Positions 11,501 to 20,500 of a DNA stretch of 64,000 nucleotides are shown here, in pieces. The notes beneath the pieces were generated by a model. That model ran no database searches. It saw only the letters and a list, made by a program, of their open reading frames with translations, and had not been told where the DNA came from. Position 1 is the stretch's first letter. Each line of letters begins with the position of its first letter. The stretch comes from DATMER01 sp963741305. Lineage in GTDB: Bacteria; Acidobacteriota; Thermoanaerobaculia; Multivoradales; UBA5704. Location of the stretch: positions 124,001 to 188,000 of the forward strand of contig CAVUHL010000003.1 of NCBI GenBank assembly GCA_963741305.1, given 5' to 3'. Position numbers and translations under genes: made by a program.

Positions 11501-14500
11501 GCTTCGCCAAGCAGGGCAAGAGTCGAGAGCGGCGCCTCCGGCCGCGCCAGGGCATCGGCGAGAAGCGTCATCCATCCCCGGGCCAACCGGCCGGCTGTCG
11601 CCGAGGTGAAGAGGTCGGCGCTGGCGACCAACCGTCCGGAGACCTCTTCACCTTTCTCCTCCAGGTCGAGGAGGAGATCGACCTGCGCCGCGCCGTGGTC
11701 CTCCTCCCTCCAGGTCAGGGTCAGCCCGGGCGCCAGCTCCCGCGGGCCGGCGTTGCCGCGATAGGCGAAGAAGGCCTGGAAGAGCGGGTCCGCGCTGGAT
11801 GCCTGTTGGGGCCGCAGCGACTCGGCCAGAGTATCGAGCGGCAGGTCCTGATGGGCAAAGACGCCGAGCGCCCGGGTGCGCACGGTGGCGAGCAGGTCGC
11901 TGAAGGCTGGATCGCCGGGGCGCTCGACCCGCAGCGGGAGGGCATTGGCGAAGTAGCCGATCATCCCCTCCAACTCGGGCCGGCCACGATGGGCGAAGAC
12001 CGTACCGAGGACAAAGTCGTCCTGGCCAGTGATCCGGCGGAGCAGCGCCACCCAGGCGGCGAGGAGGACCATGTACCTCGTCGCCCCCTGCTGGCGAGCG
12101 AAGTCGCGCACCTCGCGTGAGATGGCGGGGGGGATGTCCAAACCCCGGCTCACCCCTCGCCAGCTCCGAACCGGCGGCCGCGCCTGGTCGGCCGGCAGCT
12201 CGAGGCCTGCCGGTGCCCCCGCGAGATGCTCCCGGAAGAAGGCGGCGTGGGGAGCCAGAACCTCCGCGCTCAGCTCGTCGCGCTCCCAGGCGGCGACATC
12301 CGCCGGCTGTACCGTAAGTGGCGGAAGCGGCGAGGGCCTTCCGTGCAGGAAAGCGAGGTAGAGCACTGCCAGCTCGCGCTCGAACACCTGGATCGATGCG
12401 CCATCGGCGAAGACATGGTGGAAGGTGAGGAGCAGGTCGTGCTCGTTCTCCCCCGCTCGAAGCAGGCTGAGGCGCCAAAGAGCGCTCCGGTTGGGATCGA
12501 GCGGGCGCCGGGCCTCCTCCTGCGCCAGCCGTTCGCGCTCCGCGGACTGCCGGAGGAGGGGGAGCCCGGAGAGATCGACGAGCGGCAACCGCACGGGCGA
12601 AGAGGGGGAGACGAGCTGGAGTGGCTCACCGTCCGGCCCGGGCTTAATCGTGGTCCGCAGGGCCTCGTGACGGGTGGCGATCTCCGTCAGGCAGCGTTCG
12701 AGGACGGCAGGTGCCAAGGGACCGTCCAGCCGCATCACCACCGGAATGTTGTTCACCGGCGTCCCCGGCACGAGCAGTTCGACAAACCAGAGCTGCCGCT
12801 GTGCCGAGGAGAGCGGCTCGCCCCCGGGATTCCGCGGCTGCGGCAGGATCGCTGCGCGGCGCGCGGGGCGCTCGGCGAGAGCCCGGTCGACTTGCTCCGC
12901 CAGGGCGGCGACGGTGCTCGCCTCGAAAACCACCGAGGGGGGCAGGTCGAGCTCGAGCGCCACCTGGATCCGCGCCTGAATCTGGGCGGCGAGCAGCGAA
13001 TCGCCGCCCAGGTCGAGGAAGCCCTCGTCGATCCCCACCCGCCCGCGTCCGAGCACTTCCTCCCAGATCCCGGCCAGCAGCTCCTCGGTAGGATTGCGCG
13101 GTGCTTGCACGTCCCCGGCGATACTTCCCATTGGGAGCGCGAGCTGGGCAAGGGCCTGGCGATCTACTTTGCGGTTGAGGGTCAAGGGAAGCGAGGGGAG
13201 CTCCACGAAGAGAGCCGGAACCATGTGCGCGGGCAGGCGAGAGCGGAGAAAGGCCCGCAGCTCGGCGCCGGAGGGCTTCCCCACGAAATAAGCCACCAGG
13301 CGCTTCCCGCCCGGTCCATCGTCCCGCGCCACCACCGCCGCCTCGCGCACCTCCGGGTGGGAGGCTAGGGCCACCTCGATCTCCCCAAGCTCGATGCGAA
13401 AGCCGCGTACCTTCACCTGGTGGTCGAGCCGGCCCAGGTATTCGATCCGACCGTCGGGCAGGGCGCGCCCGAGATCGCCGGTGCGGTAGAGCCTTTCCCC
13501 TGGCGAATCCGCCTCCGGGTCTGGCACGAAGCGCTCCGCCGTCAGATCGGGCCGGCCGAGGTACCCCCGGGCCAGGCCAGTACCGCCGAGGCAGATCTCG
13601 CCGTCGAGGAGACGGACCCGGGTGCCGGTGATCGGCTTCCCGATGGTCGGCTCGCTCCGGCTCCCGCGCTCCACAACCTCGAAGGTCGAGTAGGTCGTGT
13701 CCTCCGACGGACCATACAGGTTCAGCACTCTCTCGACGCCGGCTGTGTAGACAGCCTGGGCTAGGGAGCCTTTGAGCGGCTCGCCCGCCAGGTTCACCGT
13801 CCGCACTCCAGAAGGCAGGGCCCCGGCCCGCACCAGCTCGGCCATGGCCGATGGGACGGTATTGACCAGGGTGACCTCTCCGGCCGCCGGGAGATGGGGC
13901 AGCTCCAGGGCGTCTTCGGCGAGGACCACCCGGCCCCCGCAGGCCAGGGGCACGAACAGCTCGAAGACCGAGAGATCGAAGGAGATCGAGGTCGAGGCCA
14001 GGACTGCCGCCAGCTCCGCCGGGGTGAATACCGTTTGCGCCCAATGGACGAAGGCCACGGCGCTGCGGTGCTCGATCGCCACGGCCTTGGGGCGGCCGGT
14101 CGAGCCCGAGGTGTAAATCAGGTAGGCGAGATTGCCGGGGAGGGCGCGGATGGGTTCAGCCGCCGCCTCTTCCGTTACGCCGTCGATCACCAGCACCCGC
14201 GCATTGGAAGCGGGGAGGAGCCCGGCGAGGGCCGTCTCGGTGACCAGGACCGCGATGCCGGCGTCCTCCAGCATGAACCCCAGACGCTCCCGCGGATAGG
14301 TGGGATCGAGCGGCACGTAGGCACCGCCCGCCTCGAGGATGCCCAGAAGGGTCGTCACCAGCGCTGGTGACCGCGACAGGAAGACCCCGACCCGCACCTC
14401 CGGTCCGACCCCGAGCGCCGCCAGCCGCCGGGCCAGCCGGCCCGACCCGAGTCCGAGGTCGTGGTAGGTCAGGCGTCTGTCGCCGGCCACCAGGGCCACG

Positions 14501-14589
14501 GCCATCGGGGTACGCGCGGCCTGAGCGGCCACGAGCTCGTGCAGGCACGCCGCCACTGAGGCCTCCAGGCCCTCAGGCCGGCTGAGCAA
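2509..14589 (-). CDS. Nonribosomal peptide synthetase, A-PCP/C-A-PCP/C-A-PCP/C-PCP/C-TE
   Basis: The protein is 4026 aa. Reading residues: A1 (core YTSGSTGRPK near 160), PCP1 (LGGDSL near 530), C1 (HHVFADG near 725), A2 (near 1196), PCP2 (LGGHSL near 1575), C2 (HHAAFDG near 1772), A3 (near 2242), PCP3 (near 2627), C3 (HHVAGDG near 2823), PCP4 (LGGYSL near 3191), C4 (HHIIVDG near 3390) and thioesterase (GGWSLGG near 3825, later VDSTPGP and GNHV). The ten-residue specificity codes I extract are DLFNNALTYK for A1 and A3, which I associate with alanine, and DAWFVGAICK for A2, probably hydrophobic. No epimerase is seen. Oddities: A1 has no C domain before it, C3 is followed by a short linker and PCP4 with no A domain, and C4 has no carrier between it and the TE. 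The gene overlaps the upstream gene by 17 bases and the downstream acylase by 4, so it sits inside one operon. Confidence 0.95.
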   Translation of the reverse strand: MLSRPEGLEASVAACLHELVAAQAARTPMAVALVAGDRRLTYHDLGLGSGRLARRLAALGVGPEVRVGVFLSRSPALVTTLLGILEAGGAYVPLDPTYPRERLGFMLEDAGIAVLVTETALAGLLPASNARVLVIDGVTEEAAAEPIRALPGNLAYLIYTSGSTGRPKAVAIEHRSAVAFVHWAQTVFTPAELAAVLASTSISFDLSVFELFVPLACGGRVVLAEDALELPHLPAAGEVTLVNTVPSAMAELVRAGALPSGVRTVNLAGEPLKGSLAQAVYTAGVERVLNLYGPSEDTTYSTFEVVERGSRSEPTIGKPITGTRVRLLDGEICLGGTGLARGYLGRPDLTAERFVPDPEADSPGERLYRTGDLGRALPDGRIEYLGRLDHQVKVRGFRIELGEIEVALASHPEVREAAVVARDDGPGGKRLVAYFVGKPSGAELRAFLRSRLPAHMVPALFVELPSLPLTLNRKVDRQALAQLALPMGSIAGDVQAPRNPTEELLAGIWEEVLGRGRVGIDEGFLDLGGDSLLAAQIQARIQVALELDLPPSVVFEASTVAALAEQVDRALAERPARRAAILPQPRNPGGEPLSSAQRQLWFVELLVPGTPVNNIPVVMRLDGPLAPAVLERCLTEIATRHEALRTTIKPGPDGEPLQLVSPSSPVRLPLVDLSGLPLLRQSAERERLAQEEARRPLDPNRSALWRLSLLRAGENEHDLLLTFHHVFADGASIQVFERELAVLYLAFLHGRPSPLPPLTVQPADVAAWERDELSAEVLAPHAAFFREHLAGAPAGLELPADQARPPVRSWRGVSRGLDIPPAISREVRDFARQQGATRYMVLLAAWVALLRRITGQDDFVLGTVFAHRGRPELEGMIGYFANALPLRVERPGDPAFSDLLATVRTRALGVFAHQDLPLDTLAESLRPQQASSADPLFQAFFAYRGNAGPRELAPGLTLTWREEDHGAAQVDLLLDLEEKGEEVSGRLVASADLFTSATAGRLARGWMTLLADALARPEAPLSTLALLGEAERALLVEWSRSPAPPVWEGSVPARIAAWAAATPEAIAVDFGTQELTYPELVDRARRLAGRLRSRGVGLDVRVGVYAERSPETVVGMLAVLMAGGAFLPLDPTHPAERLASTLEDSRVPVLLARSALAATLPTGEAELVPLETEGTAPVPLEEVDPEDLAYIIYTSGSTGRPKGVLIQHRGFLWAVDALAERSGVEPGSRVLQFASASFDASVWEIWSTLIRGATLVFARSEDLLPGQALLDTLLRRGITNVFLTPSALAAMPEGASRELSGLRGLVVGGEAFPPALVTRWAVERRLWNAYGPTEASICVSMARLGEDGQTPIGRPVADSRLLVLGPHGEILPQGVPGELHIGGRGLARGYLGRPDLTAGAFVPDFMGEEPGGRLYRTGDLARFRPDGQLEFLGRADRQVKVRGFRIEPGEVEAQIVEYPGVREAAVVPYEAAPQDLRLAAYVAGPDVPSVQELRAFLRSRLPEHMVPSFFAFLPALPLTPGGKVDRRALPPPAAEEPAIGRATLGTPAEELLGGIWGEILGRTEIGAGDDFFDLGGHSLLVGQVLARVRTVFGVELPVRAAFEARTLAALARRIEEERLADGPEPAPLAPAPRDRSLPLSFGQERLWFLHRLDPDSAVYNLPLAFRLTGPLDGRLLERSLDEVFRRHEVLRTTFAEGPDGDPLQIVAPFHAPGLPQADLSGLPPAAASAEADRQTALEARRPFDLVRGPVARAFLLRLGEQEHLLVFSCHHAAFDGWSVGVLRSELGALYGAFRAGRPSPLSELVVQYADLAVWQRYRLSEEFMEAQLSYWRQRLAGAPAALELPADRLRPPVQSFRGAILPLAFPAELANGLRVLARSEGSTLFMTALAAFSALLGRFTGQTDLVVGTPVANRREAGSEGLLGFFVNTLALRSDLAGDPPFRALAAQVRESALAAYAHQELPFERLVEELQPARDQSRSPLFQVMFALDPLQDGELAPGLDCELLRIDTGTSKFDLTLFLNEQGGDLAALLEYAADLFDAPTVARLGRSFITLLSGLAAEGTELPVSRMPLLGAGESWQILGEWHELLPPVPAVCIHDLVAAQAARTPDATALVAGRERLTYRELDLRAGELARRLAALGVGPEVRVGVCLSRSPALVVALLGILKAGGAYVPLDPNYPQERLGFMLEDADAAVLITEAALVSRLPTSQARVLLLDGKQEEEKEAEPIRALPGNLAYLIYTSGSTGRPKAVAIEHRSAVAFIHWAHGVFTPEELSSGLASTSISFDLSVFELFVPLARGGQVVLANNVLELPELPAAGEVIMVNSVPSAVSALLELVRALPERVRTVNLAGEPLKGSLAQALYSIGVERVRNLYGPSEDTTYSTFETVERGSRREPTIGRPIAGTWARLLDRHLELVPVGVPGEIYLGGAGLARGYLGRPELTAERFVPAPLEHGARLYRTGDLGRFLPDGRIEYMGRLDNQVKVRGFRIELGEIETALETHPQVHEAVVVARGEPGGDRFLAAYVVPAGQPAPTSGELAEHLRVRLAEFMVPSSFTLLDAMPLTPNGKIDRKALPAPESGPAALPAPLGPAAPLVELLSGIWAEVLGRDELPSPQDNFFELGGHSLLATRVASRLRAALGIEVPLRTLFAAPTVSALAAAISALGNRLAAALPPAPIEPAADRENLPLSFAQQRLWLLDRLEPGSPVYNLPFPHQILGPVAPACLERVLREVEHRHEVLRTTFAVDEETGEPRLNVAPPGGFSLPRIDLSALPSQAGEAEAGRLADEDAASPFDLASGPLFRARLLTLGAEEHHLLMTVHHVAGDGWSINLLLGELSALYQAYVAGRPSPLPEPVIQYAEFADWQRRWLDGPVLAGQLAYWRRQLAGAPAVLDLPADRPRPPVATSRGAHFLTSLPPGLTAEVRALSRRQGATLFMVLLSGFAALLERYTGETDILLGSPIAGRGRAETEGLIGFFVNTLVLRVDLDGAPSFGALIARVRETALAAYAHQDVPFERLVEELQPERSLARSPLFQVSFVLGVEETARELAPGVPLVPLTVENHTSKFDLTLGLDLRGDTLVADFEFRTDLFDRSTVERWADDFTRLLGLLAAHPEVPLPQIGLLSGIEHLKRGEEQVRLPRLLGEPEDGSSDSSQAPGGPPRSPLEELVAGLWAEALGRSTIGLHDHFFALGGYSLLAIRVLARLRAVTGVDLPLRAIFANPTAAALAAEIERSLRAQGAPPLPPITPAGTGSEAPAAAAQERLWYFHQLDRSGSVLNVPNPLRLSGPLQPAEFARSLSGIARRHDALRTTFFNGPEGLRQRIASPADVSLPLADLTALPAGPREEEARRLTEAEAREPFDLAMGPLWRARLIRLEKEEHRLLLTFHHIIVDGWSIDILERELGVPEPGEPALQYADFTVWQRRELTDERLAPQLDYWRRQLAGAPPVLDLPADRPRPPRPAFRGAARYLPLPQEVAAQTKELGRREGSTLFMTGLAAFAALAGRYTGRTDMVLGSPVANRHTPGTEGIFGFFVGVLPFRLDLSGDPTFRELLRRSREAALGAYAHPDVPFERLVEDLDLARDKSRTPLVQVMLSVRNGSGEPLRIGGLTAEPVEVHSATSQFDFTLGVVDLPQGLSLEAEYNTDLFTGTTVERMLAHLSRLLEAVAADPDVRLSALPAEIGPPKLVEARPVESSNKPPADDRGARLAARRAGLSAEERALLEQRLRARSGPKTDAPPPAAASLVSLQPAGSRPPFFCVHPAGGDVLAFQALSRHLGLDQPFHGLQSRGLGPGEMPFNSIEEMAARYRTEITAVTSGPYHIGGWSLGGAVAFELARQLAAEGREVALLAIVDSTPGPWPRPAEGHETEDDSDDTPWLLEIAHYLESLWGLDLGLTAENLRGLSSEDQALRLLSGLKDTPFGAKAGPESLRRLLAVFKTNVRAFRRYRPGPYPGKITLFLPAEGDFADDPTHGWGALSPLPVDIEIVPGNHVSALAEPHVGTLAERLRLSIDLSWDRSSTLETSPK

Positions 14590-17500
14590 CGGAGTCCTCG
14601 CGCAGTTCGCAAGCGGCCCTCTCCCGCTCGATCTGCTCCATCAGGAGATCCTCGACCGTCAGAGCGAGGTCGGCCACGGTGGTGTGCTCGATCAGGTCGA
14701 GCAGGGGAACCTCGATGTCGAAGTCCCGCTGCAGCCGGCTCATCACCTGCGGCAGGAGCAGGGAGTGGCCGCCCAGCTCGAAGAAATCGTCGTTCGCCCC
14801 CACCCGGTCGACTCCGAGGACCTCGCACCAGATCGCCGCCACCCCCTCCTCGGCCGGCGAGGCAGGGGCCTCGTACTCGGCGGCTAGAGCCGGGCGGGAA
14901 GCGTCCGGGGCAGGCAGCGCCCGGCGGTCGACCTTGCCGCTGCCGTTGATCGGCAGGGCGGGGAGGGGCAGGTAGAGGGCGGGCACCATGTGCTCGGGGA
15001 GGTGCTCCTTGAGGAAGGAGCGCAGGTCGCCGACCTCGGTTGACCGGCCGGCATGGGGCACGACGTAGGCGACCAGGCGCAGATCGCCCGGCCGGTCCTC
15101 CCGCGCCAGGACCGCCACCTCGCGCAGCGCGGGATGTAGCGCCAGCGCGGCCTCGATCTCTCCCAGCTCCACCCGGAAGCCACGGATCTTCACTTGGCGG
15201 TCGGTGCGTCCGAGGAACTCCAGATCTCCCGAAGGCAGCCAGCGCACCAAGTCGCCGGTGCGATAGAGCCGGGCACCGGCAACGCCAGCCTCCCCGGCCC
15301 AGGGATCGGGAAGGAAGCGCTCGGCGGTCAGGCCGGGCCGCCTCAGATAGCCGCGCGCCACGCCCGCTCCACCCAGGCAGAGCTCGCCGGGCACGCCAAC
15401 CGGCAACGGCTCCTGTTGCAGGTCGAGGACGTAGGCGCGGTAGCCCGCGAACGGCCGCCCGAGAGGCGCTTCGCGGAGGCCGTCGGAGGAGGCAAGCCAG
15501 GGCTCGAGGTCGCCGATCGTGGCTCCGATGGTGCACTCGGTCGGGCCGTAGGTGTTCCACAAGTGCACCCGGGTGCCGAGATGCCGGCGCCAAGCCTCCA
15601 ACCGCTCCGGCAGGGGCCGCTCGCCGCCGATGATGACCCGCCGCAGGGCGGGGGGCCAGTCGACCCCATCCGTCAGGTCGGCCGCCAGCACGTGCCAGTA
15701 GGCGGTGGGGAGGGTGAGGAGGGTGATCCCCCGTTCCCGGCAGGCGGCTAGGAAGTCGGCGCTCGAACGCATCATCGCGTCGCTGCGCAGCACCAGCGTG
15801 CCTCCCGTGGTCAGGACCGGGTAGATCTCCTCGGCGCTGTTGTCGAAGCTGATCGAGGCGAACTGCAGCACGCGGTCGGCGGGGCCGAAGCCGTACTCGA
15901 CGAGATCTCCCGCGATGTAGCTCGCGAGCGAGCCGTGCGACACCATCACGCCCTTGGGCTTGCCCGTCGAGCCGGAGGTGTAGATCACGTAGGCGAGCCG
16001 CTCGAAGGTGGGATCGTCCGCCGGCGGGCTGTCAGGGCAGGCCGCGATCCGGTCGCGGTCCGCTTCCAGGCAGACGACGCCCACGCCGGACAGCACTTCC
16101 TCGCTGAAAGCGCCGAGCAGGCGCTGCTCGGTCACCAGGACCGGAGCTCCGGAGTCGGTCATGAGGAAGTCCAGGCGCTCGCGGGGGAGGGCAGGGTCCA
16201 TCGGCACGTAGGCGCCGCCCGCCTTGAAGATGGCGAAGAGGGCGACGATCATCGCGGGCGAGCGCTCGAGGCTGAGGGCCACCGGCATCTCCGGCCTCAC
16301 TCCCTGCCGGCGCAGATGGTGAGCGAGACGGTTGGCCCGGCGGTCGAGCTCCCCGTAGGTGATCTCGATCTCGCCGTCTTCCCCTGCCACCAGGGCCACG
16401 GCGTTGGGAGTCGCCTGGGCCTGCCGCGCGAAAGCGAGGTGGACCGGAAGCTCCGGAGTGACGGACTTCTCCGTCGACCAGGAGAGCACCTGCGCGGCCG
16501 CCTCCGGGGCGGCGAGCGGCAGCTCATCCAGAGTCCGTTCGGGTGCTAGGGCAATGCCGCCGAGCAGCACCTCGAGCTGGCCGAGCAGGCGCTCGATCGT
16601 CGCCTCCTCGAACAGCCGGGCGTTGTAGATCATGAAGGCCGAAATCCCTTGGTCTCCCGGTTCCAGGACCAGGCAGAGGTCGAAGATCTCCGTGGCCAAT
16701 TGACTGCTGAGGCCGGTGCGCGAGGCACGCAGGGTCAGGCCGGAGAATTCCAACTGCGGTTCCGGCAGGTTCTGGACCTGGAACATCACCGAGAAGGGTT
16801 GCTGCCCGTGGCCCGGGTTCGTGGCCTGGAGCACGGTTTCGAGCGGCAGGTCCTGGTGGGCGTAGGCGCCGTTCGCCACCTCCCTCACCTGGGCCAGGAG
16901 CTCGCGGAACCCGCGGTCGCCGGATGCCTGCGTGCGCAGCACCAGGGTGTTGAGGAAGAAACCGATCAGCCCTTCGATCTCGCTGTGGGTGCGGTTGGCG
17001 ATGGGGACGCCGACCAGCAGATCCTCCTCCCCGGTGTAGCGGTAGAGCAGGGTCTTCCAGGCGGCGAGGAGGAGCATGAAGAGGGTCGCTCCCTCGCGGT
17101 CGGCGAGCGTCTTGAGCTCTGCGGCGAGGGCGGCGGGCAGCATGCGGGTGACTCCGCCTGCAAGGAATCCCTGTCCGGCCGCCCGCGGACGGTCCGTGGG
17201 GAGGCGCAGGGGCGGCGGCGCTCCGGCGAGCTGCTCGCGCCAGTAGCCGAGCTCGCTTTCCAGCGTCTCTCCCTGGAGGTGCTCGCGCTGCCAGGCGGCG
17301 AAGTCGGCATACTGGATGGGCAGCGCGGGAAGGGGCGAGGGGCGGCCCTCCGCGAACGTTTGGTAAAGTGCGGCGATCTCGCGCACCAGCACCACCCACG
17401 ACCAGCCGTCGCCGATGGCGTGATGCATGTTGAACAGGCCCACGTGCTCCAGCGGCCCGGCGACGAGCAGGGTCGCGCGGAAGATCGGCCCGCGAGCCAG

Positions 17501-20500
17501 ATCGAACGGGCGGTTGTGCGCCGCCGCTTCCAGGCGGGCCATTTCCGCTTGGCGCGCCGCGGCGGGCAGCCCCGCCAGATCGACCACGGGGAAGGGGAAG
17601 GGACCGGGCGGCAGGATGCGCTGCTGCGGGCTTCCCAGGTCGGCCGCGAACACGGTGCGCAGCGCTTCGTGGCGGCGCACGAGCTCGTCCAGGCAGCGGC
17701 TGAGGACCGGAATCGAGAGCGGGCCGCTCACTTCGACGCGGTTGAACAGGTTGTAGATCGGGGTCCCCGGGTCGAGCTGGTCGAGGAACCACATCCGCTC
17801 CTGGGAGAAGGAGAGCGGCGCGCGATCCGCGTCCCCGTCACGCCTCGGGATCCGCTGGCGGGGTTGCTCCTCAAAAGTACCCGCCCCGCTGCCGAGGACC
17901 TCTCTTACGACCGTGGCCGCCTGGGCCAGCGTGACCGCTCCGAGGAGCGGCTGGAGCGGCAGCTCGGCCTTGAAGGTGTCGCGCAGCCGCGAGGCGACCT
18001 GGGTGGCGAGCAGTGAGTGGCCGCCCAGCTCGTAGAAGTTGTCGTCCGCCCCTACCTCGGCCACGCCGAGCACGTCCTGCCAGACGTAGGCGATCTCTCG
18101 TTCGTAAAGGTCGCGGGGCGCGACGTACCCGGTGCGCAAGGCCGGCCGCGCCTTGCGCGCAGGTACCAGTTGACTGGCCGCCTGGCTGGTCGAGATGACC
18201 GCGGTGGCCCCGGGCGCATCGATCCAGTGGCGCCGGCGCTCGAAGGGGTAGGTCGGCAGTGGCACCCGACGGCGTCCCTGGCCGGCGTAGAAGCCCTTCC
18301 AATCGATCCGCGCGCCGGAGACCCAGAGCCGGCCGAGCGCGCCGAGCAGAGTCGCCAGATCGGAGCTGGTGTCCTTGGGCTGGCGCATGGCGGCGACGAC
18401 CGGGCGCTCCCCGGGGGAGGCGAGGTGCCAGCGGATCAGCGGGGAAAGACCGGCGCCGGGGCCGACCTCCAGGAGGACCATGCCGGGCTCGGCGCGAAGT
18501 GTCTCGACCCCATCCGAGAAGCGCACCGGCTGGCGCATGTGCCGTGCCCAGTAGCCAGGATCGCCGGCCTCCGCGGCGCCGATCCAGGTGCCGGTGGTGC
18601 TCGACACGAAGGGGATCTCCGGGGCCTTGGGCCCCACCGCCGTCACCCGCTCCTGGAAGGGGGCCATGGCCGGCTCGGTGCGCGGCGAATGGCCGGCGAA
18701 GGCGACCTGGAGGGGCATGGCGGCAATCCCTTCGCCCGCGAGGCGGGACGCGAGCTCCGCCAGATCCGCGGCCGGGCCGGCGATGCTCACCAGCGAGGGC
18801 GCATTTAAGGCCGCGAGATGAACTTCGCCGCCAAGAAAGGGAAGAATCTCCGACTCGGAGAGCGGTACGGCGAGCATGGTGCCCTCGCTGCCGATCTGCT
18901 CGATCAGGCGCCCGCGCTCGGCTACGAGCTCCAGGGCGGCCTCGAAGGAGAAGACGCCCGCCAGGACGGCCGCCGCGTATTCGCCGAGGCTGTGGCCGAG
19001 CATGGCTTTTGGCCGCACGCCCCAGGAGATGAGCAGGCGGGCCAGGGCGACCTCGACGGCGAGCAGGGCCGGCTGGGCGATGGAGGTCCGCGCCAGATGA
19101 CGCGCCGCATCAGCTTCACCGCCGACAGCCGGGTAGAGGACGTCCTGGCGCAGGTCGAGCCCCAGGCGCGGGGCGAGCAGGGCCGCGGCGCGGTCGATCT
19201 CGTCCCGGTAGACCGGCTCGGAGTCGTAGAGGTCGCGGCCCATGTTGACGTGCTGGGCGCCCTGGCCGGGGAAGACGAAGGCTACCGGCCGACCGGATTC
19301 CGGCCAATCCTCCGAGGTTCCGGTCAGGAGGCGCACCGGGTCGCCCGCGGCAAGGCAGGCGGCGCCATCCGCGGGGTCGCGGGAGACCAGGGCCTGCCGG
19401 ACGCCGAAGGCCTGGCGGCCGGCGGCCAGGGTGTACGCAGCATCGGCGAGATCGAGCCCCGGACGGTCAGCTAAATGACCGGCCAGCCGCTCGCCAGCCG
19501 CTGCCAGGGCTTCCGGAGTGCGGGCCGAGAGGGTCAGGAGCTGCCAGGGACGGGTATGGAGGGCAGGCTCAGGCGCCGGAGCCTCCTCGAGGACGACGTG
19601 AGCGTTGGTGCCGCCGAGGCCGAAGGAGTTCACCCCGGCGCGATGCGGTCCATCTCCAGGCCAGGGGGCGAGCGCGGTGTTGACGTAGACCGGGGAGGAC
19701 GCGAAGTCGATCCGCGGGTTTGGCTTCTCGTAATGGAGGCTGGGTGGAACCTCTCCATGCTCCAGGGCGAGCACGGTCTTGATCAGCCCGCCCACGCCGG
19801 CCGCCACGTCCAGGTGGCCGACGTTGCTCTTCAGAGAACCGATGGCGCAGAAGCTCCGGCGGTCGGTGTACTCGCTGAAGGCCCGGGTCACCGCCCGGAC
19901 CTCGATCGGGTCGCCCAGGGCCGTGCCGGTGCCGTGGGCCTCGATGTAGCCAATCGTGGCCGGGTCGACCCCGGCCATGGCCAGGGCCTCGCTGATCACC
20001 GCCGCCTGCCCCTCGACACCCGGGGCGGTGAAGCCGACCTTCACGCTGCCGTCGTTGGTGACCGCCGAGCCCAGGATGATGGCGCGGATGGTGTCGCGGT
20101 CAGCCAGCGCGTCTTCCAAACGCTTGAGGACGACGAGCCCGACGCCGGAGCCGAAGATGCTCCCCTGAGCCGCGGCGTCGAAGGCCCGGCAGTGCCCGTC
20201 CGGCGAGACGACCGAACCCGGCACGTAGCGGTAGCCCAGCCCAGCGTCCGCCTGGATCGAGACGCCGCCGGCCAGGGCGAGGTCGCACTCCTCGTTGAGC
20301 AGGGACTGGCAGGCGGTATGGACCGCGACCAGCGAGGTCGAGCAGGCGCACTGCACGCTGTGGCTCGGGCCCCGCAGGTTGAGCTTGTAGGAGACCCGGG
20401 TGGCGAGCGCATCCGAGGCGTTGCCCAGGACCACCTGGAGAGGATCGGCGCCCGCGGTCAGCGGATTGCCGATCAGGTGGAAGAGGAGATAGGTCGAGAG

